Shown here: one piece after another, positions 58,026 through 64,000 of the stretch
Position numbering within the stretch: position 1 is the stretch's first letter
How the letters are laid out: each line of letters begins with the position of its first letter
NCBI RefSeq assembly: GCF_009883635.2
Contig: NZ_CP026115.2
Span: forward strand, 4,526,001-4,590,000
Reading direction: 5' to 3'
DNA length: 64,000 bases
Source: Pseudomonas putida
GTDB lineage: Bacteria > Pseudomonadota > Gammaproteobacteria > Pseudomonadales > Pseudomonadaceae
Made by a program: the position numbers and the translations under genes
The notes under the pieces: generated by a model
What the model saw: only the letters and a program-made list of their open reading frames with translations
Told to the model about the DNA's origin: nothing
Databases searched by the model: none

Positions 58026-58104
58026 CCGGCCTCTTCGCGGCTAAAGCCGCTCCCACAGGTACGGCGCTATTCCTGTAGGAGCGGCTTTAGCCGCGAAGAG
58101 GCCC
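58026..58104. repeat. inverted pair of REP sequences, variant type
   Basis: CCGGCCTCTTCGCGGCTAAA onward (58026-58059) is opposed by the copy ending CGCGAAGAGGCCC (58072-58104). Core: GCGGCTAAAGCCGCTCC. It sits between convergent prpE and zapE, three bases before the zapE stop, and differs from the pair at 20729 in the stem core (CTAAAG versus ACAAGC). Confidence 0.9.
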
Positions 58105-58106
58105 GA

Positions 58107-59195
58107 TCAGGCAATAGAACTATCGGGCCCGATCTGGTGCAACTGCCCCAGGCGGCTGCGGGTCCGCATCAGGTCGGCCAACGGCCCGCCGAGGCTTTCT
58201 TCCAGTGGCCTGCGCCCGATCACGGTCACCTGCCGATCCTGGTCATACAGCACATCCACCAGGTTGACGAAGCGCTGCTGCGCCGCCAGCGAACACTCCG
58301 CCAGATCATCCAGCCCGTCGATGATCCACTCGTCGTACTGCCCGGCCAGCACCAGGTAGTCGATCACCGCCGTGGCCTTCTCGCACAAGTCGTCAAAGGC
58401 CAGCACCACCCGCCGGCCATCGATGGCCAGGGCGCGCAACGGCCGCTTGTTCACCTCCAGCATCACCGGTTGCTCCTCCGGCACCTTCAGCGCCTTGCGC
58501 TGCGCCGCATCCCCCGGCCACACATAGTGCCCCTGGGTGAAGCGCTGGTGCTCGCGGTTGGCCGGCAGGCTGCGAAAGTCCGTGTCGCCGCCCACTTCAA
58601 GCACTTCCATCGAGCTGTTGATCAGGCGGATCACCGGCAGGAAGCGTTCGTGGTACAGCGGGTTGGGCAGCAGACCCTCAGGTGCGTAGTTGGAGGTCAC
58701 CAACAGGAAGATGCCGCGGGCGAACAGGGCGTTGAACAGCCGGGTCAGCAGCATGGCATCGCCGATGTCATGCACGTGGAATTCATCGAAGCACAGTACC
58801 TGGCAGTCACCCAGCAGCTCGTCCAGGGTGGCGCCCAATGCATCGTCCAGCAGGCGGTGCAGGTGCATGCCCTGGTGCAGGCGGGCGAAAAAATCGTGGA
58901 AGTGCAGGCGCCTTTTGGCCTCGACCGGCACGGCCTGGAAGAAGCCATCGAGCAGCCAGCTCTTGCCACGGCCGACCGAGCCATGCAGATAGAGGCTGTG
59001 AGGTTGGCCCCCCTCTAGCACTTGCGCAAGTTGCCCGGCCATGCTGGCGATGACCCGGCGCTGGCCATCGCTGAGCTGGTAGCCGCGGCTGGCGGCCTTG
59101 TCTTCGAACCAGCTGAGCAGCTCGCTCTGTTGAGGCGCGACAGTGCGCAGGCGCTGGCTGAGTTGGCGCAGCGGGGCAGGGATCCAGGCGGACAA
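58107..59195 (-). CDS. zapE: ZapE-like AFG1-family ATPase (cell division)
   Basis: The 362-residue P-loop ATPase has Walker A LHGSVGRGKSWL, Walker B VLCFDEFHVHDIGDA and the AFG1 signature LLVTSNYAPEGL. E. coli ZapE associates with the FtsZ ring under stress. The start is TTG at 59195, seven bases after AAGGAGG; no in-frame ATG lies nearby except one far upstream at 59294, which lacks support. A terminator separates it from the small gene upstream. Confidence 0.9.
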   Translation of the reverse strand: MSAWIPAPLRQLSQRLRTVAPQQSELLSWFEDKAASRGYQLSDGQRRVIASMAGQLAQVLEGGQPHSLYLHGSVGRGKSWLLDGFFQAVPVEAKRRLHFHDFFARLHQGMHLHRLLDDALGATLDELLGDCQVLCFDEFHVHDIGDAMLLTRLFNALFARGIFLLVTSNYAPEGLLPNPLYHERFLPVIRLINSSMEVLEVGGDTDFRSLPANREHQRFTQGHYVWPGDAAQRKALKVPEEQPVMLEVNKRPLRALAIDGRRVVLAFDDLCEKATAVIDYLVLAGQYDEWIIDGLDDLAECSLAAQQRFVNLVDVLYDQDRQVTVIGRRPLEESLGGPLADLMRTRSRLGQLHQIGPDSSIA

Positions 59196-59262
59196 GGCGA
59201 AGCCTCCTTGGGCAAATGTGGGGCTGCGCGCAGCTTGCCCGAGGCGAGCGGTTTTGACCAAT

Positions 59263-59293
59263 GCAAAAAGTGCCAGGCATCTATCGCCTGGCA
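59263..59293 (-). terminator. terminator after the YdcH-like gene
   Basis: TGCCAGGC pairs with GCCTGGCA around seven bases. On the minus strand it is followed by CTTTTTGC, ending the small gene before zapE. Confidence 0.8.
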
Positions 59294-59300
59294 CGATCTT

Positions 59301-59543
59301 TCAGGCCTTGCGCTCCAGCTGGCGCTCGATCATGTACTTCACGGTCAACCGACGTTCTTTCAGGTGGCGAAGGTCTTCGTCGACGAAATTGCCGGCCGAG
59401 ATCGCTTCGGCGGCCAGCACCTGGTTGTCGATGTCCATGTACTCGTCGAGCAGGCGGTCCAGGGCTTTGTCCTGCTGGCGCCGCTGCTGAACGATTTCGC
59501 GCGGGTAGTGCAGGTCCTGGTAGAGGTCGTGGGATACGGGCAT
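59301..59543 (-). CDS. small coiled-coil protein, YdcH/DUF465-like
   Basis: The 80-residue, highly charged helical protein has the DUF465 pattern: a first helix ending LDEYMDIDNQV and a second VDEDLRHLKERRLTVKYMIER. Function is unknown. I chose the ATG at 59543, which has AAGGAGG five bases upstream; the ATG at 59561 lies before that site. It has its own terminator. Confidence 0.75.
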   Translation of the reverse strand: MPVSHDLYQDLHYPREIVQQRRQQDKALDRLLDEYMDIDNQVLAAEAISAGNFVDEDLRHLKERRLTVKYMIERQLERKA

Positions 59544-59710
59544 GGGGTCCTCCTTGGTCAATGCAGTTCGCTTATCTGATTGGAAGGGAGGAATGCGATT
59601 GTGTTGAAGCGAGGCGGTGGAAAAACGACGGGTGGTTGCCCTGGCAGGTCATGAAAACGGCTCGGAAGCACTAACTTGCTGTTTTAAGGCATTTTTTTCA
59701 CGTTGGGGGG

Positions 59711-59738
59711 TTTACAAGGCGAATCTATGTGTTAAAGT
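59711..59738 (+). promoter_or_regulatory. candidate promoter of tRNA-Gln
   Basis: TTTACA (59711-59716), a 16-base spacer and TAAAGT (59733-59738) are followed by GCCGCGC, a GC-rich discriminator typical of stringently controlled stable-RNA promoters. It lies 76 bases before the tRNA. Confidence 0.55.
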
Positions 59739-59813
59739 GCCGCGCATTCCAAGACAACAACCCAGTTGTCACTCAGTTGGAATTGTCAGAGCAGCATCAG
59801 CTGCATCCGATAC

Positions 59814-59888
59814 AGGGGCGTCGCCAAGCGGTAAGGCAGCAGGTTTTGATCCTGCCATGCGTTGGTTCGAATCCAGCCGCCCCTGCCA
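59814..59888 (+). tRNA. tRNA-Gln (anticodon TTG)
   Basis: The 75-nt cloverleaf has acceptor AGGGGCG pairing with CGCCCCT, D-arm TCGCCAAGCGGTAAGGC, anticodon stem GCAGG/CCTGC with loop TTTTGAT (anticodon TTG), T-arm GTTGGTTCGAATCCAGC, G73 and encoded CCA. Confidence 0.95.
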
Positions 59889-59999
59889 TTTTCTCTCTTC
59901 AAAAACAAAATTTCTCAGTCAGTGCAGGCGAACGTCGGCGCTGGATTTTGCCGTTTCTGTTTCCTGCGCCGGCCCTTTCGCGGGGCTGTAAAAGCAGGT

Positions 60000-62387
60000 C
60001 TAGCCGGCCACCCGCAGCAGTTCATTCAGCACCCTGGCCAGCTCATCCGCCTGCACGGGCTTCTGCATCACCAGGCTCCCTGGCACCTCCAGCCCTTCCA
60101 GCTCCGCATACCCGGTCAGGAACACCACCGGCAGCCGTGGGTAGCGGTCGCGCGCCGCCAGGGCCAGCTGCCCACCGTTGAATTCGGGCATGGCAAAGTC
60201 AGTCAGCAGCAGGTCGACATCGTCGTCCAGCAGGGCCAGCGCCTGCTCCCCGCTGTGCGCCTGGCGCACCTGGTAGCCATACTGGCGCAGCACGTCACCG
60301 AGCATGTCGCGTACCAGGTGATCGTCATCCACCAGCAGCACCGTGCGGTCCCGGCCACTGTCATCGCTCGGCAGGGTGGCTGTCGGTGCTACAGGATCGA
60401 TGGCCATCATCTGCTTCACCGCCGGCAGGTACACCGCCACCTGGGTGCCATGCCCAGGCTCGGTATCGATGCGCACACCACCGCCGGACTGCTTGGCGAA
60501 ACCGAACACCTGGGCCAAGCCCAGGCCGGAGCCTTTGCCGATGTCCTTGGTGGTGAAGAACGGCTCGAACACCTTGGCCAGCACCTCTTCGCTCATGCCG
60601 CAGCCGGTGTCACGAATGCTCAGCATCACGTACTCGCCGGGCTCGGGATCTTCCGGGCGCTGCGGGCGGGCCTTGATGCGGGTGTTGCGGGTCGACAGGG
60701 TCAGCTGGCCGCCTTCGGCCATGGCGTCGCGAGCGTTGATGGCCAGGTTGAGAATGATCATCTCGGTCTGGGTCGGATCGGTCAGTGCCTGCCACAGGCC
60801 ATGGTCCAGATCCAGGCGCACCAGGATGTTGCCGCCAAGGGTGCGGCGCAACAATTCCTCCAGGCCAGTGAGGGTGCGGTTCAGGTTCAGCGGCACCGGC
60901 TCCAGGCGCTGGCGGCGGGAGAAGGCGAGCAATTGCGAGGTCAGCTTGGCCCCGCGCTCACCGGCTTCGCGGATATGCGTCAGGCGGCTGCGGGCCTTGT
61001 CCAGGTTACCCTTGTCCAGGTCGCGTTCAAGGAAGCTGGCGCCGGTGAGGATGACCGTGAGCAGGTTGTTGAAGTCGTGGGCGACGCCGGCAGTGAGCTG
61101 GCCGACGGCCTCCAGCCGCTGCATCTGCTGCAGCGCCGCCTCGATGCGTTCGCGTTCGGTGATCTGTTCGCGCAGGCGGGTGTTGGCTTCGGCCAGGCCC
61201 AGGGCAGTTTCGCGCTCGCTGGTGATGTCCCGCGCCACCACGTAGAGCAAGGTGTCTTCCGGCACCACCACCCAGGACAACCAGCGCAACTGACCACCGG
61301 CATGCTGGATGCGGCCGACGAAGCGGGCGCTGGTGCGGCCATGGGCGAGGGCCGCCAGCTCGGTGAGCAACGCCTCCTGATCCACCTCGGGCAGCAGGTG
61401 CAGCAGCGAGGTCTGGCTCAGGCGCTCGCGGGAGAAGCCCAGGCTGGCCTCCCAGGCCGGGTTGAGGGCCACCGGGGTCAGGTCCTTGTTGAGCACCGCG
61501 AGCAAGTCCTGGGACAGCTCCCAGGCACGGTCCCGCTCACGGGTGCGGCGCTCGACCCGTTCACCGAGCATTTCGTTGAGCTGCCTTAGCGCCTGGGTCG
61601 CCTGGCGCTGGGTATGGATGTCCTGCAATACCCCGGAAAACCGCGTGCACTGGCCGTCGACGAACTGGCACTGGCCGCTGCTGAGCAGCCAGCGCGGCTC
61701 CAGGCCATTGGGCTGGGCAATGCGAAACTCGACCCGGTACAGCCCATCGCTGTCCGGGCGCATGGCCTGCTCGACGGCTTCGCGCACCTTGGCCTGGTCG
61801 TCGGGGTAGATGCCGGCATAGAACACCTGCAGGCTCATCTCGGTCTCGACCGGCAGGCCGAACAGGGTCTTGCAACGGTCGTCCCAGAGCAGCTGGCCCT
61901 GTTGTGGCCGGAAGTCCCAGGTGCCCATGCCGGCGGCATCGATGGCAATGCGCGCGCGGGCCTCGACATCGGCCAGGGCTTCTTCCGCGCGGCGCCGGCG
62001 CTGACGCTCCTGCACTTCGGTGAGGGCCCGGCGCACGGCCTTGGGCAGCAGCGGCAGGTTCTTCTTCAACACATAATCGGTGGCGCCCAGGCGGACCATT
62101 TCCACCGCATGTTCTTCACCGTAGATGCCCGAAAGAAAGATGAACGGCGTGTCGGGTGCCAGGCGCTGGGCAATGGCCAGCACATCGGTGCCGGAAGAAC
62201 CCGGCAGCACGCAGTCGCAAAGGATCAGGTCGAAGCTGGCCTGGTGCAGCGCGTGCTCGACGCCGATATGGTCGAACACCAGTCGTGATTGCACCTGCAA
62301 CCCGCTGCGCTCCAGGCGCATCAGGGTCAGCTCGGCATCCATCGAGCTGTCTTCGACCATCAACAATTTGAGCGGTGTCGGCAACAT
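60000..62387 (-). CDS. hybrid sensor histidine kinase REC-PAS-PAS-HK-REC
   Basis: The 795-residue soluble hybrid kinase has an N-terminal receiver (about 7-122, Asp58 in LILCDCVLPG). Two PAS-like regions follow (about 140-262 and 285-392: GMGTWDFRPQQG and TPVALNPAWEASLGF). Then come a dimerisation domain with His437 (GVAHDFNNLLTVI), the ATPase domain (LNLAINARDAMAEGG, IRDTGCGMSEE, GSGLGLAQVFG) and a C-terminal receiver with Asp730 (LLLTDFAMPEFNG). There are no membrane segments. It follows the Rcp1-type receiver gene by 13 bases, so it is likely downstream of the phytochrome in a phosphorelay. A dedicated output protein is not visible here. Confidence 0.9.
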   Translation of the reverse strand: MLPTPLKLLMVEDSSMDAELTLMRLERSGLQVQSRLVFDHIGVEHALHQASFDLILCDCVLPGSSGTDVLAIAQRLAPDTPFIFLSGIYGEEHAVEMVRLGATDYVLKKNLPLLPKAVRRALTEVQERQRRRRAEEALADVEARARIAIDAAGMGTWDFRPQQGQLLWDDRCKTLFGLPVETEMSLQVFYAGIYPDDQAKVREAVEQAMRPDSDGLYRVEFRIAQPNGLEPRWLLSSGQCQFVDGQCTRFSGVLQDIHTQRQATQALRQLNEMLGERVERRTRERDRAWELSQDLLAVLNKDLTPVALNPAWEASLGFSRERLSQTSLLHLLPEVDQEALLTELAALAHGRTSARFVGRIQHAGGQLRWLSWVVVPEDTLLYVVARDITSERETALGLAEANTRLREQITERERIEAALQQMQRLEAVGQLTAGVAHDFNNLLTVILTGASFLERDLDKGNLDKARSRLTHIREAGERGAKLTSQLLAFSRRQRLEPVPLNLNRTLTGLEELLRRTLGGNILVRLDLDHGLWQALTDPTQTEMIILNLAINARDAMAEGGQLTLSTRNTRIKARPQRPEDPEPGEYVMLSIRDTGCGMSEEVLAKVFEPFFTTKDIGKGSGLGLAQVFGFAKQSGGGVRIDTEPGHGTQVAVYLPAVKQMMAIDPVAPTATLPSDDSGRDRTVLLVDDDHLVRDMLGDVLRQYGYQVRQAHSGEQALALLDDDVDLLLTDFAMPEFNGGQLALAARDRYPRLPVVFLTGYAELEGLEVPGSLVMQKPVQADELARVLNELLRVAG

Positions 62388-62400
62388 CTTTGCGGGGGCC

Positions 62401-62862
62401 TCAGTTGCTGGCGCGACGGTTCAGGCGCAGCGAGCCGGGTGGCGGCTCGTTGAGTACCGCCCAGAATACCCCCAGGTCGGAGATCGCCGCGACGAACTCC
62501 TTGAACTCCACGGGCTTGACCACGTAGGCATTGACCCCCAACTCATAGGCGCGCAGCAGGTCGGGCTCTTCACGGGAAGAGGTCAGCATCACCGTCGGGA
62601 TGCTGCGCAGCTCTGCGGTGGCGCGGACTTCCTTGAGCACTTCCAGGCCATCGACCTTGGGCAGCTTCAGGTCCAGCAACAGCACGGCCGGGTTGCCATC
62701 GTCGCGATTGGCATAAGCGTTGCGCCGCAGCAGGTAGTCGAGGGCTTCGGCGCCGTCGCGCAGGACGATGACCTCATTGGCCAGCTGGCTGCGCTCCAGC
62801 GCCAGCAGCGTCAGCTCCAGGTCCCGGGGGTTGTCTTCGACCAGCAGGATGGGCTTGAGCAT
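62401..62862 (-). CDS. single-domain response regulator (Rcp1-like)
   Basis: The 153-residue receiver without an output domain has acidic pocket Glu9-Asp10, phospho-acceptor Asp64 (LLLDLKLPKVDG) and Lys116 (VVKPVEFKEF). The long RREAY-type insertion after the second helix (LLRRNAYANRDDGNP) is characteristic of Rcp1-type partners of phytochrome kinases. It lies 15 bases after the phytochrome gene in the same direction and should accept phosphate from it. Confidence 0.92.
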   Translation of the reverse strand: MLKPILLVEDNPRDLELTLLALERSQLANEVIVLRDGAEALDYLLRRNAYANRDDGNPAVLLLDLKLPKVDGLEVLKEVRATAELRSIPTVMLTSSREEPDLLRAYELGVNAYVVKPVEFKEFVAAISDLGVFWAVLNEPPPGSLRLNRRASN

Positions 62863-62877
62863 GGTGATACGGGTACC

Positions 62878-64000
62878 TCAGTTGGTTGCTGGTTGACGGG
62901 GCAGGGTGAAGTGGAAGCTGGCGCCTTGGTCGACCTGGCCTTCGGCCCAGACTCGTCCATCATGGCGCTCGATGATCCGCCGCACGCTGGCCAGGCCGAT
63001 GCCGGTGCCTTCGAAGTCTTCCATGCGGTGCAGGCGCTGGAACACCCCGAACAGTTTATTGGCGTAGGCCATGTCGAAGCCTACACCATTGTCACGGATG
63101 TACACTTCGGTCTCGTCCCGGTGCTGGCGGGCGTGGATCGCGATGTGGGCGGGTTCACGGCCACGGGTGTATTTGATGGCATTGGCGATCAGGTTGTGCA
63201 AGGCCATGTTGATGAACGCCGGGTCGGCAATCACCTTGGGCAGTGGCGCAATGTCCCAGACGATGTCGCGGCCTTCATAATCGGGGGCCAGCTCCTGGCG
63301 GATGCTGTCGACCAGCGTGTTGAGGTCGACATCCGACAGGCGCAAGGCCGAGCGGCCCATCTGCGAGAAATTGAGCAGGTTGTCGACCAGGCTGCCGGCG
63401 AAGTGCGCGGCTTCATCGATGTGCTGCAGGAAGCGCTTGCCGCGTTCGCTCAGGCCCTGGCCCTCGATTTCGCCGAGCAGCTCGGTGTAGCCGGCGATAT
63501 GGCGCAACGGGGCGCGCAGGTCGTGGGACACGCTATAGGAAAAGGCTTCGAGTTCCTTGTTCGAGCGGCGCAGCTCGTTGGCCAACTGCGCCAGCTCCTC
63601 GGCCTTGCGCAGCACGATCCCCAGCACTGCCGTGCGCAGCTCGAGTACGCCTTCGATGACCAGCGAGTCCCAGGGTTGGCAGTAGCCGCTGATCTGTTCC
63701 TGCCAGCGATCAAAGCTGTGTCGCGGGTTGAGCGCACCCTGGGCGCCGATCTGCTTGTCGGGGCGCCCGGCCCAGTCGACCGTGCGCACCTGCTCGGGGC
63801 GGAACCACAGCAGGTAATGCGAGTGGATCTGCGAGATGGCCACTGCCAGCACGCCGCCGGCATGGGCAGCCAGCTCTGGCAGCTCATCGATGTCATGGCG
63901 CAGGTTGTCGCTGTGGAACACCGCCTCGTCACCGCGTTGCTCCAGCCAGTGCACCAGGGCCGTGACTTGCGCCGCAGGCGGGGTCAGGCCGATCAGGTCG
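62878..64000 (-). CDS. bphP: bacteriophytochrome histidine kinase, C-terminal part (cut by window edge)
   Basis: The frame is open to base 64000, so the N-terminal PAS, GAF and most of the PHY region lie outside. The visible 374 residues begin in the PHY domain (HSHYLLWFRPEQVRTVDWAG is characteristic), then the dimerisation domain with the phospho-His in SYSVSHDLRAPLRHI and the ATPase domain (LIANAIKYTRG, IRDNGVGFDM, GTGIGLASV). It should be a red/far-red light sensor with a biliverdin chromophore. No heme oxygenase gene is visible on this side. Confidence 0.9.
   Translation of the reverse strand, partial: DLIGLTPPAAQVTALVHWLEQRGDEAVFHSDNLRHDIDELPELAAHAGGVLAVAISQIHSHYLLWFRPEQVRTVDWAGRPDKQIGAQGALNPRHSFDRWQEQISGYCQPWDSLVIEGVLELRTAVLGIVLRKAEELAQLANELRRSNKELEAFSYSVSHDLRAPLRHIAGYTELLGEIEGQGLSERGKRFLQHIDEAAHFAGSLVDNLLNFSQMGRSALRLSDVDLNTLVDSIRQELAPDYEGRDIVWDIAPLPKVIADPAFINMALHNLIANAIKYTRGREPAHIAIHARQHRDETEVYIRDNGVGFDMAYANKLFGVFQRLHRMEDFEGTGIGLASVRRIIERHDGRVWAEGQVDQGASFHFTLPRQPATN

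Overview
The window reads as chromosomal DNA of a Pseudomonas putida-group bacterium. It is GC-rich, has P. putida-type REP sequences, and carries the outer-membrane lipoprotein OprI, the tig-clpP-clpX-lon-hupB-ppiD order, and a prpB-prpC-acnD-prpF-prpD methylcitrate operon. From memory, the gene order follows P. putida KT2440 closely. The exceptions are the stretch between folD and tig, where I recall KT2440 carrying a prophage, and one unfamiliar gene beside queD. No integrase, transposase, CRISPR array or rRNA was seen.

Layout. 1-2500: the end of a solute-binding protein gene, folD, a four-tRNA cluster (Arg-TCT, His, Leu-TAG, His) and a 271-bp near-perfect palindrome. 2500-11540: a protein quality-control block (trigger factor, ClpP, ClpX, Lon, HU-beta, PpiD). 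11600-20700: a patatin-like lipase, a small lipoprotein, a CHAD protein, a thioesterase, an Mpo1-like membrane protein, a chemoreceptor, TatD, an MltF-like transglycosylase, DoxX and GreB. 20800-26470: a YbbA/YbbP-type ABC system divergent from tesA, an L,D-transpeptidase and oprI. 27000-32100: a GNAT protein, DAHP synthase, a PanE-like reductase, a universal stress protein, cysB and cysH. 32168-36685: pabB, then a three-gene envelope system (retropepsin-like protease, inactive-transglutaminase 7TM protein, RimK-like ATP-grasp ligase).

36985-45207 is the methylcitrate operon under a GntR/FadR-type regulator. acnB lies convergent to it, and a propionate-CoA ligase gene (prpE) with a divergent LysR regulator is found at 56 kb. 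Together these account for propionyl-CoA formation and its oxidation to pyruvate and succinate. 48258-53710 holds a DUF1289 protein, an unknown gene, queD, a second patatin and a PepSY-PepSY-response regulator-sensor kinase operon. 53820-55101 is a structured leader followed by an HPP-CBS membrane protein. 58107-59543 holds zapE and a small YdcH-like gene, followed by tRNA-Gln(TTG). The window ends with a phosphorelay set on the minus strand: a bacteriophytochrome kinase (cut by the window edge), an Rcp1-type receiver and a REC-PAS-PAS-HK-REC hybrid kinase.

The strongest candidates for under-described biology are the ATP-grasp/7TM/retropepsin operon, the hairpin-rich leader before the HPP gene, the giant palindrome next to the tRNA cluster, the orphan 207-residue protein, and the PepSY-linked two-component operon. 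All names rest on reading translated sequences. No database search was run.
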